NCBI GenBank assembly: GCA_947626095.1
Contig: CANQQV010000010.1
Location: 1-64,000 of the forward strand
DNA from: an uncultured Bacilli bacterium
GTDB taxonomy: Bacteria > Bacillota_I > Bacilli_A > RF39 > UBA660
DNA length: 64,000 nt
Direction of reading: 5' to 3'
The notes under the pieces are model-generated. The model was not told the origin of the DNA. It saw nothing but the letters and a program-made list of their open reading frames with translations, and did no database searches. How positions within the stretch are numbered: position 1 is the first letter of the stretch; each line of letters starts with the position of its first letter. The translations under genes and the position numbers were made by a program. Positions 37,313 to 46,229 of the stretch are shown here, piece after piece.

Positions 37313-38698
37313 ATGAAGAAAATTAAAATAATTATTAGTTTTATAATATTATTGGTTGTTATAGGCCTAATAGGTAGTTTTATTTATCTTAATATGACAA
37401 CAGCACCTTATATTAAGAATATTGAAATAAAAGATAGTATTAATTTTAAAAATCAAGTTATATTTAATGTAGAAGTAGATAATTATTTTTATAAAATAAA
37501 TAAAGAAGTTTGGTGTTATTTAGCTAAAGAAGATAAAGAACCAGATATTAATGATAGTGAATGGTTAAAAGCTAGTAATGGTTATTGTAGTTTTACTGTT
37601 CCTAGTGGTGATTATAAAGTATTTGTTAAAGATAAATATGGTAATATTAATGATATTGATAGTCAGAAAGTAGAAATTAACAAAGTATTAGAAATTAAAC
37701 CAACTAAAAAAACTATTTATCTTTATAAAGGTGGTAGTGAAAAAATCAATTATGAATTAGTTACTTTAGGTAATGTGCAAGATGATATTACTTGGAAAAG
37801 TAATAATGAAAGTATTGCTAGTGTTTCAGAGGATGGTAAAGTAACTGGTAATGGATATGGAATGACTGAAATTACTTTAACTAGTGGATCAGGAACTACT
37901 AATAAAGTAAATGTTTATGTATCTAGTTTTATTACTAAACCGAGAATTAATTTTGATAAACCGTATGTTAAATGTCAGCAATTTACAAGTGAAGAAGCTG
38001 ATTTAATTGATAATATTTTGTTTGATCGAGTTGAAGAAGCCGGATATGGTACTAGAGGTGGAGTTATTGCGGCGGCAAGGTTTTTAACTTTAGAATTTAG
38101 TTATCGTATTCATTATTTTTCCGAGAATGGACGTTTAAATAATTATCCGCCATATAAACATGTTGATGGCGAAGGTAGATACTATCATCGTGGTTTATAT
38201 CTAAGTGAAGATGATTATGCGGATTTAGAAAAAGGAGCAATATTAGCTGGTCCAGCGATGTGGGGTTGTTCAATTCCAATGTATGTTAATCTACCGCAGT
38301 ATAAGTATGGTAATAAATATCCGAATGGCTTAGATTGTTCAGGTTTTGTTACTTGGGCATTATATAATGGTGGAGTTGATATTGGAGATTTAGGAGCTGG
38401 AGAAAATGCTTCACATAAAGATTTAGATGACTTAGGAACAAAAGTTAAGATAACTAAAGATCTACTTAAATCAGGAAAAGTAAAAGTTGGTGATCTAATA
38501 GGTAATAATGGACATATGGCGATTATTGTGGGAATAGATGATAATAACTATTATATTGCTGAATCACTTAATACAACGGCAGGTGTTGTTATTACAACAA
38601 TGGCTAAAAGTAAATTACCTAGCAGTTATTTATATCAACATATTATTTTAATGGATAGTGTATATAAGGGTGAAGGCAAATACACAAATATGTGGTAA
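37313..38698 (+). CDS. Membrane-anchored NlpC/P60 hydrolase with Ig-like domain
   Basis: 461 residues. An N-terminal membrane anchor (IIISFIILLVVIGLIGSFIY, about residues 6-25) is followed by a beta-rich region, a BIG2-type Ig-like domain (about 130-205; WKSNNESIASVSEDGKVTGN) and a C-terminal NlpC/P60 domain. The catalytic Cys is in LDCSGFVTWAL and the His in GHMAIIVG. Predicted to cleave peptidoglycan stem peptides outside the cell. Ribosome binding site GAGGTGG. Single-gene unit ending in a terminator shared with whiA. Confidence 0.87.
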   Translation: MKKIKIIISFIILLVVIGLIGSFIYLNMTTAPYIKNIEIKDSINFKNQVIFNVEVDNYFYKINKEVWCYLAKEDKEPDINDSEWLKASNGYCSFTVPSGDYKVFVKDKYGNINDIDSQKVEINKVLEIKPTKKTIYLYKGGSEKINYELVTLGNVQDDITWKSNNESIASVSEDGKVTGNGYGMTEITLTSGSGTTNKVNVYVSSFITKPRINFDKPYVKCQQFTSEEADLIDNILFDRVEEAGYGTRGGVIAAARFLTLEFSYRIHYFSENGRLNNYPPYKHVDGEGRYYHRGLYLSEDDYADLEKGAILAGPAMWGCSIPMYVNLPQYKYGNKYPNGLDCSGFVTWALYNGGVDIGDLGAGENASHKDLDDLGTKVKITKDLLKSGKVKVGDLIGNNGHMAIIVGIDDNNYYIAESLNTTAGVVITTMAKSKLPSSYLYQHIILMDSVYKGEGKYTNMW

Positions 38699-38699
38699 T

Positions 38700-38737
38700 A
38701 AAAAATCTATAAGTTTTAAGCTTATAGATTTTTTTGA
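38700..38737. terminator. Shared terminator of the NlpC/P60 gene and whiA
   Basis: Stem AATCTATAAG (38704-38713) and CTTATAGATT (38721-38730) with T runs on both sides. The whiA stop codon (38722-38724) is inside the stem. Confidence 0.85.
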
Positions 38738-39657
38738 CCTTCTTGATGGCGTTTAACCAAGTCTTTTACTTTAATAAAGTAATGGTTTATACCTGATTTG
38801 CCGATTTTACGACCGGTTTCATTGCTAATGATATCTGCAAGTTCTTGTAGAGAAGTTTCGGGATAACTTTCACGATATTTAATAGCTTCTTGAACGTTTT
38901 CATCTAGTAAACCAATTAAATCATTATCGTGTAAGTATTTTATTTCTTCTAATTGTTTTAAACCAGCTTTTAAGATTTTCTCTTGGTTAGCTATTTCACA
39001 ATTATTTAAACGATTAACCATATTTTTATGATCTCGATATATTCTAATATCTTCAAAGTAGAAGAAGTTATTAGTAGCTCCTAACATACGAATTATTTCA
39101 CTAATCATTTCCGCACTCTTAATATAAATCATATAGTGATTACTACGTTTTAAAACTTTAGCAGTCATATTAAATGATTTTAAGAGATTAGCAATATAGT
39201 CAGCTTCTTTCTTGGTTGAAGCCGTAAACTCTAAGTGGTAACTACCAGTACTAGGATCATTGATACTACCACAAGCTAGGAAAGCACCACGTAAGAATGA
39301 AACTTTTTCTTCATTAGAATTTAAGAAGTATTCTTCTGGTAGTGTCTTTTTATTGTCTTTTAGAATATTTAGATTCTCTAAGATATCAGAAACTTTTTCA
39401 TTAATTTCTAGTATATATAATCTTTTGACTCTAAAGCGTTTTTGATTACGAATAGTTATTTTAATATTAACGCCAAAGTTATATTTGATATCTTTGTAGA
39501 TTCTTCGAGCGACTGAACCATTTTCCATTACTAAAATGATTTTATTTTTAGTTATTTGACCATTTAGCCTAATATAGGCGGATAATTCGACTATGGACTC
39601 TAAGACAGATATGTCATTACTAGTTATTTCTTCTTTTATTTTCGTGGTAAAAGTCAT
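38722..39657 (-). CDS. whiA: DNA-binding protein WhiA
   Basis: 311 residues: an N-terminal degenerate LAGLIDADG homing-endonuclease fold (LRGAFLACGSINDPSTGSYH) and a C-terminal helix-turn-helix (LQELADIISNETGRKIGKSG). In Bacillus WhiA affects cell division and chromosome segregation; in Streptomyces it controls sporulation. It starts 2 bases after yvcK stops. The usual upstream rapZ is not here. Confidence 0.95.
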   Translation of the reverse strand: MTFTTKIKEEITSNDISVLESIVELSAYIRLNGQITKNKIILVMENGSVARRIYKDIKYNFGVNIKITIRNQKRFRVKRLYILEINEKVSDILENLNILKDNKKTLPEEYFLNSNEEKVSFLRGAFLACGSINDPSTGSYHLEFTASTKKEADYIANLLKSFNMTAKVLKRSNHYMIYIKSAEMISEIIRMLGATNNFFYFEDIRIYRDHKNMVNRLNNCEIANQEKILKAGLKQLEEIKYLHDNDLIGLLDENVQEAIKYRESYPETSLQELADIISNETGRKIGKSGINHYFIKVKDLVKRHQEGQKNL

Positions 39658-39659
39658 TT

Positions 39660-40607
39660 TTATTCCTCTTCCATTAAGTATGAAAAGATTAAGAAAGCGG
39701 TTTTTAGAGCATCATGGCGAACATAGCCATCTTCAACTTTAAATAGTTTTTCAGCAATAAGATGGATTTTCATCTTTTCTAACTTCTTATCATCTATTTC
39801 AACAGGATCTTTACCTTCTGATTTAGCTAGTAAAGCCATGTTCTTAGGAATTTTTAAGGTATTAGCAATAACAACATCAATGGTGCCTTTACCTAATTTG
39901 TTTTCTAAGACTTTAATATGGTCACTTACCTTGAAGTTATCAGTTTCACCTGGTTGTGTAAGCATATTACAGATGTACATCTTTTTAGCTTTAGAAGCAG
40001 CAATAGCTGCACTTATTTCAGGAACAATGATATGAGGTAAGACACTAGTTAATAATGAACCTGAGCTAAAGATAATTAAATCAGCTTTTTTAATTTCTTC
40101 TAATACTTTAGGAGTAACTGTAACTTTTTTATTGTATTTTAAATCAACAATTTTGCGTTTTGATTCAGTTATTTCAGCTTCCCCAATTATTTCATAACCT
40201 TCTTTAGTAACACCAATTAAATTAACGTTATCTTCCGTTAAAGGTAATATTTTACCTTTGACATCAAGTAAGTCACAAAGAATAGGTAGCGAATGAGCAA
40301 AGTCACCTTTCATTTCTAATAAAGCCGTAATTATTAAGTTTTTAATAGAATGATGAGCTAAACTAGTATTATCATTAAAACGGTAATTGAAAAGATCTTT
40401 AACACCTTTTGATTCGCCTGACATAGCCATTAGAACTTTTGTAATATCGCCAACGGCGGGAATACTAAATTCCTCACGTAGCTTACCAGTACTACCACCA
40501 TTGTCTGAAACACTAACGACGGCAGTTATATCTATAGGGAATTGAATTAAACCCTTTAATAGTTGAGATAGACCACTACCTCCACCAAATATTATTACTT
40601 TTTTCAT
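39660..40607 (-). CDS. yvcK: YvcK/GluM family protein
   Basis: 315 residues. N-terminal KKVIIFGGGSGLSQLLKGL and SVSDNGGSTGKLREE are characteristic. YvcK binds UDP-sugars and supports wall synthesis during growth on gluconeogenic carbon in Bacillus. It forms a two-gene unit with whiA, after the terminator of the LytM gene. Confidence 0.94.
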   Translation of the reverse strand: MKKVIIFGGGSGLSQLLKGLIQFPIDITAVVSVSDNGGSTGKLREEFSIPAVGDITKVLMAMSGESKGVKDLFNYRFNDNTSLAHHSIKNLIITALLEMKGDFAHSLPILCDLLDVKGKILPLTEDNVNLIGVTKEGYEIIGEAEITESKRKIVDLKYNKKVTVTPKVLEEIKKADLIIFSSGSLLTSVLPHIIVPEISAAIAASKAKKMYICNMLTQPGETDNFKVSDHIKVLENKLGKGTIDVVIANTLKIPKNMALLAKSEGKDPVEIDDKKLEKMKIHLIAEKLFKVEDGYVRHDALKTAFLIFSYLMEEE

Positions 40608-40660
40608 GGAATCCTCCGTTCATTGATATAATACCACAAAACGAAATTATCTTAAAGAAA

Positions 40661-40685
40661 AGAAAAAAGAGCTTTTGCTCTTTTA
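40661..40685 (-). terminator. Intrinsic terminator of the ftsEX-LytM operon
   Basis: On the minus strand: AAAGAGC, loop AAAA, GCTCTTT, then T-rich sequence. It begins within the stop codon of the LytM gene. Confidence 0.75.
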
Positions 40686-41894
40686 TCCACGATTTTTCCA
40701 AGTCCAACCTTTTTGATTTTTTAAGTTAGTTATACTTTGGACTGAGGTAGCTGTAGAATTAGCTTCTAGTTTAGACCATGATTTATAACCTTGTGATCCA
40801 CCACCTAGGTAGTAGCCATAGGATACCATATAATGAAGATGGGCACCAGTTGTACATTTATCGTAATAGAAAGTTGATGAGTCGCCACCAACAGTAGCCA
40901 CTACTTGGCCTTTTTTAACGTTTTGACCAACTGATACTTTAATATCAGTTAGATGGGCGAATAAAGTTGTATAAGCTTTACCACCAACACTGTAGTGAAT
41001 AAATAGTTCGTTACCACCACATGATTGCTTTTTGGCAATATGGACAACTGTTCCATTAGCTGGAGCATAAACAGCAGTTCCTTTTTTATTACCACCTAAG
41101 TCAATACCTTTATGACCATTGTTGCCCCAAGCTTGAGTAACACGCCCTGAAGTAAGCGGTCTTGAAAAGTAAGCTGAGTTACCACCTTTATTGTAATAAC
41201 AATCATCGATATTATCACTATTTTTACAACCAGCTTCTTCAAATAACTTGATTTGATTTTTTTGGGCTTTAATAGCTTCATCTTTATCTAAACCGATTGA
41301 AGCTAATTTTTCAATATAAGCTTCTAATTCTTCAACTTGTTTTTCATAACTAGCTATGGAGTTATTTAAGTTAACATTATCATCAGCTAACTTAGTTTGA
41401 AGTTGTTCGTTCTTTTTAATTAATGCATGTAAGTCATCTAATTGTTGTTGAGTATATTCGATAACTTGGTCGATGATAGCTTGTCTTTCCATCATTTCGC
41501 CGATTGTTGATGAATCGAAAACATAACCTAAATAAGCTTCATCAGAATTAATATTGGAATATTGTAAGATATTAATTATATCTTTTAACTCTTCACTTTT
41601 TATTTTAATGTTTTCTTCACTTTCAGCAACAAGAGTTTTAGATTCTTCAACTTTTTTTTCGTTATTTTCAATTGTTTTATTAGCTCTAATAATGGCATTT
41701 CTTTTAGAATCGATAGCATTTTGATTTTCTTTAGTTAAACGATCATTTTCTTTTTTTTCATTTTCTAGTTTAGTTAACTCATTTTTATAATCTTGTAATG
41801 TTTCAAGGGTTTTAGCATGGACGTTAATAACAGGACAAGTTGTAACAAAGAAAAGAGCTATTATTAAAAAGATGTTTATTACTTTTTTCATCAT
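40683..41894 (-). CDS. Coiled-coil LytM/M23 endopeptidase, EnvC-like
   Basis: 403 residues. A signal peptide (IFLIIALFFVTTCPVINVHA) is followed by a long coiled coil (about 30-215) and a C-terminal M23 domain. The zinc site is intact: HKGIDLG supplies His and Asp, and HLHYMV the His-x-His. It overlaps ftsX by 4 bases. In Escherichia coli EnvC and in streptococci PcsB are the coiled-coil partners that FtsEX drives at division; EnvC has a degenerate LytM domain and PcsB a CHAP domain. Here the partner appears to be an active M23 enzyme, which is inference from intact residues. Confidence 0.9.
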   Translation of the reverse strand: MMKKVINIFLIIALFFVTTCPVINVHAKTLETLQDYKNELTKLENEKKENDRLTKENQNAIDSKRNAIIRANKTIENNEKKVEESKTLVAESEENIKIKSEELKDIINILQYSNINSDEAYLGYVFDSSTIGEMMERQAIIDQVIEYTQQQLDDLHALIKKNEQLQTKLADDNVNLNNSIASYEKQVEELEAYIEKLASIGLDKDEAIKAQKNQIKLFEEAGCKNSDNIDDCYYNKGGNSAYFSRPLTSGRVTQAWGNNGHKGIDLGGNKKGTAVYAPANGTVVHIAKKQSCGGNELFIHYSVGGKAYTTLFAHLTDIKVSVGQNVKKGQVVATVGGDSSTFYYDKCTTGAHLHYMVSYGYYLGGGSQGYKSWSKLEANSTATSVQSITNLKNQKGWTWKNRG

Positions 41895-42805
41895 ATTTTT
41901 AAATGTCTCCTTACTGTTGTATAACTACCAATCATACCAACTATAGCGCCAATGGCAACTAAGATTAATGAGACATACAAGGTGAATGGTAATGGTTTAA
42001 CCATTTCGATAAAGTTAGTAAAGAAATGGCCTTCTAGTTTATCATAAGCAAACATGTAGCCCCAGATTGTAGCAACAATTGGAATTATTGAACCAATGAT
42101 ACCAAGGAATAAACCTTCGATAACAAATGGTAGTTTAATAACGAAGTTACTTGTTCCTACTAAACGCATTATTTCTATTTCACTTTTACGAGCAAAGATC
42201 GTAAGTTTAATAGTGTTACAGATTAAGAATACAGTAACACAGACTAATCCAATAATAATAACTAATGTTACTTTTTGAACTACTTTAAAAGTAGGGACCA
42301 TTTTTTGAACTACGCTTTCACTATATTGAACATCAACTACTTTATCAATAGATTTAATAGCTTTAGCTGTTTCTTCTAAGTCAGAAGCATCTTTTACGGA
42401 AATAATGAATTCAGGCCTTAAAAAGTTATTTTCTTCAGTTAAAGTATTCATTATGGAATAGATAGCAGAGTCTTTATCAGAATTTTCCATAGTTTCTTTT
42501 CTAATCATCTCTTTATCTTTGTATATTAGTTCATCACTTTTAACGTTTCTAATACCTAGAATTTTACTTTTAATCATTTCAATATCTTCATTAGTTGCAT
42601 TTTGATCAACATATGAATAGATAGTTAAGGTACTTTCAATGTCCTTAGTAAAACTATTTATATTGTATGTTGCCAGAATAGCTAATGAAACAATGATTAA
42701 AGTTATCGTTGTACAGATTATTGAAGCTATACTTAAGCTAAAGTTACGAAAGATGCTTTTAACAGCATTAGCTATATTTCTTCTAAATATTCTAATTGCT
42801 TTCAT
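41891..42805 (-). CDS. ftsX: Cell division protein FtsX
   Basis: 304 residues with four predicted membrane segments and a large extracellular loop between the first two (about 45-170). The N-terminus RIFRRNIANAVKSIFRNF is cytoplasmic. With FtsE it passes an ATP-driven signal to wall hydrolases, here probably to the LytM protein encoded next. It overlaps ftsE by 14 bases. Confidence 0.95.
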   Translation of the reverse strand: MKAIRIFRRNIANAVKSIFRNFSLSIASIICTTITLIIVSLAILATYNINSFTKDIESTLTIYSYVDQNATNEDIEMIKSKILGIRNVKSDELIYKDKEMIRKETMENSDKDSAIYSIMNTLTEENNFLRPEFIISVKDASDLEETAKAIKSIDKVVDVQYSESVVQKMVPTFKVVQKVTLVIIIGLVCVTVFLICNTIKLTIFARKSEIEIMRLVGTSNFVIKLPFVIEGLFLGIIGSIIPIVATIWGYMFAYDKLEGHFFTNFIEMVKPLPFTLYVSLILVAIGAIVGMIGSYTTVRRHLKI

Positions 42806-43499
42806 CGGCCGTATAACTTCCTTTCATAGAGTCACTTGTTACAACGCCATTTTCAAGGGTTATAACTCTCTTTTTTAATGAATTAACTATTTCTTTATCA
42901 TGAGTAACCATAATAACAGTTGTACCCATTTCTTCGTTAATGTTTTTAATTACTTTAACTATTTCTTTTGATGTTTTTGGGTCTAAGTTTCCTGTTGGTT
43001 CGTCGCAGATTAGTAATTTTGGTTCATTAACAATAGCACGAGCTATACATACTCTTTGTTGTTCACCACCAGATAGTTCATTAGGGAAACTTTTGGTTTT
43101 ATCTTTTAAACCAACACGCTCTAGGGCTTTCATAACTTTACTTCTAATTTCGATACTTTTGATACCAATATTATCTAGACCAAAAGAAACGTTTTCATAA
43201 ACGGTTAACTTAGGTAGAAGTTTAAAGTCTTGGAAAACAATTCCTAATTTACGACGTAATTTATATACACGACTATTATATAATTTAGCAACATTTATGC
43301 CACCAACCATTACTTGACCTTTAGTTGGTTTTTCTTCTCTATATAAAAGTTTAACTAATGATGATTTGCCACAACCTGATGCTCCTGTGATAAAAACGAA
43401 TTCTCCTTTATCAATTGAGATAGAAACATCTGCTAAGGCGGTTACACCATTTTTATAAACTTTATAGCAATTATTTATTTCGATAAATTTCAATTTCAT
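42792..43499 (-). CDS. ftsE: Cell division ATP-binding protein FtsE
   Basis: 235 residues from the ATG at 43499. ABC ATPase: Walker A GASGCGKSS, signature LSGGEQQR, Walker B LLICDEPTGNLD, and a switch His in VTHD. The start is uncertain because AAGGTGATG places the ribosome binding site very close to the ATG; a TTG at 43493 would be better spaced. First gene of ftsE-ftsX-LytM. Confidence 0.94.
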   Translation of the reverse strand: MKLKFIEINNCYKVYKNGVTALADVSISIDKGEFVFITGASGCGKSSLVKLLYREEKPTKGQVMVGGINVAKLYNSRVYKLRRKLGIVFQDFKLLPKLTVYENVSFGLDNIGIKSIEIRSKVMKALERVGLKDKTKSFPNELSGGEQQRVCIARAIVNEPKLLICDEPTGNLDPKTSKEIVKVIKNINEEMGTTVIMVTHDKEIVNSLKKRVITLENGVVTSDSMKGSYTADESN

Positions 43500-43520
43500 C
43501 ACCTTACTATTCTAATTATA

Positions 43521-43553
43521 TCAAAAAAACCCTTATATTAAAAAGGGTTTTTT
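43521..43553 (-). terminator. Intrinsic terminator of the YitT gene
   Basis: On the minus strand: AAACCCTT and AAGGGTTT pair, followed by T residues. The stop codon at 43533-43535 is inside the hairpin. Confidence 0.75.
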
Positions 43554-44432
43554 ACTTTTACGGTGTCCACCATACACTTCATAACAATCACTGATTATGA
43601 AGAAGGCTTGGGGATCGATTTGTTCAATAACATTTTTGAACATATAATAATGCTTGGTTGGAATAACACACATGATGATGTTATTAGCTTTATTGGTATA
43701 GCCACCATCAGTTCGCATGATTGTATAACCTGTATCCATAGTGGAAATAAAATCTTTGACTTGTTCTGGTTTTTTCGTAACAATATAGAACATTTTACTA
43801 TCGGATATACCTAACATTATTTTGTCAATTAGGATACTATTTATAACAATTACTATGACAGCATAGATTGCTTTATTAACCCCAAAAATCATTGCTCCTG
43901 ATAAAATTACTAAGATATTAAAACTAAATGAAGCAACGCCCGTTGGAATTTTTAGGTATTTATTTAAAATTTGGATAATAATATCCGAGCCACCAGTAGT
44001 AAAACCAGCTTTATATATAAAGCCATTGGCCGTACCAAAAAGACAACCACTTAATAAAGCGACTAAGATAAAATCATCAAATACTAATTTTGTTGCTAGA
44101 TAATCACAAAGTCCACTAGTTAGTGAAACAAACATCGGATATAATAATGATCCAACTATTGTTAAGCCTGTGTTTCGCGGTCCTAAGAAAAAGAAACTTA
44201 AAAATAAAAAGGTTACGTTAACAATCAATAAAAAGGTTGCTGAATCAATATTAAAAGCATCATGTAAAATAATGGCTATACCACTAGTTCCCCCTATTAC
44301 TAAGTTATTATGTAACAAAAATAAGTTATAGTTTATAGCTAAAACTAAAGAACCAACTATTGTTATTAATAATCTAGGCCAAAAATTTTTTGAGAATACT
44401 TCGTCGATTATCTGTTTATAATCAAACTTCAT
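43533..44432 (-). CDS. YitT family membrane protein (DUF2179)
   Basis: 299 residues: five to six membrane segments over residues 20-190 (LITIVGSLVLAINYNLFL, GGTSGIAIILHDAF, GTANGFIYKAGFTTGGSDII), then a C-terminal DUF2179 domain (GYTIMRTDGGYTNKANNIIM). Widespread in Firmicutes, function not settled. Start 44432 follows AGGTGAAAGAT; the in-frame GTG at 44441 is part of that site. Divergent from gerQ. Confidence 0.9.
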   Translation of the reverse strand: MKFDYKQIIDEVFSKNFWPRLLITIVGSLVLAINYNLFLLHNNLVIGGTSGIAIILHDAFNIDSATFLLIVNVTFLFLSFFFLGPRNTGLTIVGSLLYPMFVSLTSGLCDYLATKLVFDDFILVALLSGCLFGTANGFIYKAGFTTGGSDIIIQILNKYLKIPTGVASFSFNILVILSGAMIFGVNKAIYAVIVIVINSILIDKIMLGISDSKMFYIVTKKPEQVKDFISTMDTGYTIMRTDGGYTNKANNIIMCVIPTKHYYMFKNVIEQIDPQAFFIISDCYEVYGGHRKSKKPFLI

Positions 44433-44503
44433 ATCTTTCACCTATTATTTATTATACTATAAATATTTTTTTTTGCATATATTTATATCGAGGTGAAATT
44501 ATA

Positions 44504-44860
44504 ATGGAAGGTAGTTATTATCAAAATCCTAAATTTCCAACAATTGAAGGTGATAGAGAAAATAGTAGTTATGAAAGTGGTTACCAAGCGGGACAGTTGC
44601 AAGACATGCCAATGCAACAAAGTTATATCGAAAATATTTTAAGGCATAACAAAGGCAAAAAGGTTAAAGCTTACGTTAGTTTCCCTGATGCTAATGAGTG
44701 GAAAGATAAAATATTTGAAGGAACAATTGAGCAAGCCGGAAGAGATCATTTAATCATTAGAGATCCTAGTAATGGACATTGGTATTTAATTTTAATGATT
44801 TATTTAGATTTTGTTGAATTTGACGAAAAAATTGATTATACCGAGATTAAATTCTATTAA
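44504..44860 (+). CDS. gerQ: GerQ-like spore coat/germination protein
   Basis: 118 residues. After a short polar N-terminus (YYQNPKFPTIEG), the C-terminal 80 residues closely follow Bacillus GerQ: SYIENILRHNKGKKVKAYVS, then FEGTIEQAGRDHLIIRDPSN and YLDFVEFDEKIDY. In Bacillus GerQ is a coat protein cross-linked by transglutaminase and needed for the function of CwlJ in germination. No other spore genes lie next to it. Start 44504 follows CGAGGTGAAATTATA. The frame is open upstream but lacks a start with a ribosome binding site. Confidence 0.88.
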   Translation: MEGSYYQNPKFPTIEGDRENSSYESGYQAGQLQDMPMQQSYIENILRHNKGKKVKAYVSFPDANEWKDKIFEGTIEQAGRDHLIIRDPSNGHWYLILMIYLDFVEFDEKIDYTEIKFY

Positions 44861-44861
44861 C

Positions 44862-44891
44862 AAAAAAAGATAAATTGCTTTATCTTTTTTA
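44862..44891. terminator. Bidirectional terminator between gerQ and the 44889 gene
   Basis: Stem AAAGATAAA (44866-44874), loop TTGC, TTTATCTTT (44879-44887), with T runs on both strands between the converging genes. Confidence 0.8.
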
Positions 44892-45560
44892 TTGTGATTG
44901 TTGATTTGTTTGATTGTTAGCAGTTCCAGGATTATTTTGTGGATTAGGATTAGGTATTGGACCTGGAGCAGGTGCTGCTGGTTTTGGTGCTGCTGGTGCT
45001 GGAGCAGGCATTGGAGCTGCTGGCATTGGAGCAGGAGCTACTGGTTGAGCAACATTACCAAATTCTAGACCATTAATATAATTAACAATCTTATTAACAA
45101 ATTCATTAATCTTCTTAGTAATAGGATTTTCTTTTGTTGGTTTATTTTGAATTGTAGATACTATAAATGTGAATTTAACTACTAAGAATAAGAAGCTAAC
45201 AACACTATCAGCCATATCAACTATGTTAGAAAGTGGAGTCAAGAAGTAATTATTTAATGATGAGAAGTCTATCTTATCACTGTAATCTAAGAATGAATTA
45301 ATTGTTTCAAGTAAATCATTAATTAAACCAAAGACTACATCAATTCCTCCAACAATAAGATCCCAAGCAGTACTAACTATAGCGTAAGCAGCATAAAATG
45401 TTACTACTCTAGTAATTATTGACTTAATCTTATCATCAACCTCACAAAATAATAACATTAAAATAACTACTAGTAATAGAGTTTGCCATCCAGCAAATAA
45501 ACATGCTAATAGGATTATTCCAGCTAAACCAGGATTAATTTTTATTTTATTAGTATTCAT
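44889..45560 (-). CDS. Membrane protein with Pro/Ala-rich tail
   Basis: 223 residues. Hydrophobic segments at about 12-38, 48-78, 108-138; amphipathic helices lie between. The last 55 residues are low complexity, rich in Pro, Ala, Met and Asn (APMPAAPMPAPAPAAPKPAA). No enzymatic motif. Such tails are often exposed or reach across the wall. Single gene between two units. Family not recognised. Confidence 0.7.
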   Translation of the reverse strand: MNTNKIKINPGLAGIILLACLFAGWQTLLLVVILMLLFCEVDDKIKSIITRVVTFYAAYAIVSTAWDLIVGGIDVVFGLINDLLETINSFLDYSDKIDFSSLNNYFLTPLSNIVDMADSVVSFLFLVVKFTFIVSTIQNKPTKENPITKKINEFVNKIVNYINGLEFGNVAQPVAPAPMPAAPMPAPAPAAPKPAAPAPGPIPNPNPQNNPGTANNQTNQQSQ

Positions 45561-45639
45561 ATTCTACACCCTTTCTATTATCAATTATATTATGTTTTTG
45601 ATTGTTCAGCAATAACAAATATTAGTAAATTAAAAAGAT

Positions 45640-46140
45640 TTAGTTGTAGTAATAACTAAATCTCTTTTTTTCTTCACCGAGAGTTGTTTGAGGGCCATGA
45701 CCTGGATAAAGAGTTATATTATCGGGATATTTTTCGATTAAATGAAGGCTATAAAGCATATCTTTATCACTGCCACCCAAATCAGTACGACCTATACCGT
45801 CTTTAAAGATAAAATCACCAGTAAACATAATATTGTCTTCTTTAAAGTAGAAGATACGTGAATCAAAAGTATGGCCTGGAGTTTCAATGATAGCGAAATT
45901 AAATTTTTTACTTTTAACTTTGTTTATTTCTAGGTTATAAGTACTTAGGACTTCTTCTAAAGCACCAATATGATCTTGATGAAAATGTGTTATTAAGCAG
46001 CCTACAACTTGATAATTTTTAACAGCATTTTTTATTTTATTAAAATCATCGCCAGGATCAACAATAAGACATTCATTATCAATAGAGACAATATAACAAT
46101 TTGTTTCTAATGATCCAACAACAATCTTTTCTATGTTCAT
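45640..46140 (-). CDS. Metallo-beta-lactamase fold hydrolase (glyoxalase II-like)
   Basis: 166 residues, a short single-domain member. Metal-binding THFHQDHIG, the later His in ETPGHTFDS, Asp in FTGDFIF and His in PGHGPQT are all present. It resembles YqgX-type hydroxyacylglutathione hydrolase-like proteins; the substrate in organisms without glutathione is not known. Start 46140 follows AGAGGTGAGTATT, preferred over the open frame to 46236. Confidence 0.88.
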   Translation of the reverse strand: MNIEKIVVGSLETNCYIVSIDNECLIVDPGDDFNKIKNAVKNYQVVGCLITHFHQDHIGALEEVLSTYNLEINKVKSKKFNFAIIETPGHTFDSRIFYFKEDNIMFTGDFIFKDGIGRTDLGGSDKDMLYSLHLIEKYPDNITLYPGHGPQTTLGEEKKRFSYYYN

Positions 46141-46157
46141 AATACTCACCTCTTTAC

Positions 46158-46186
46158 ATTTTATTATAAATATACTAGTTTGTAAA
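46158..46186 (-). promoter_or_regulatory. Promoter of the metallo-hydrolase gene
   Basis: On the minus strand: -35 TTTACA (46181-46186), 17-nt spacer, -10 TAAAAT (46158-46163). Confidence 0.65.
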
Positions 46187-46199
46187 TTTAATATTATGC

Positions 46200-46205
46200 T
46201 ATAAT
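46200..46205 (+). promoter_or_regulatory. Extended -10 promoter of the LemA gene
   Basis: TGCTATAAT with the hexamer at 46200-46205, 25 bases before the start codon at 46230. Confidence 0.6.
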
Positions 46206-46229
46206 TTAAGTAGAATTGAGGTTTTGTAT

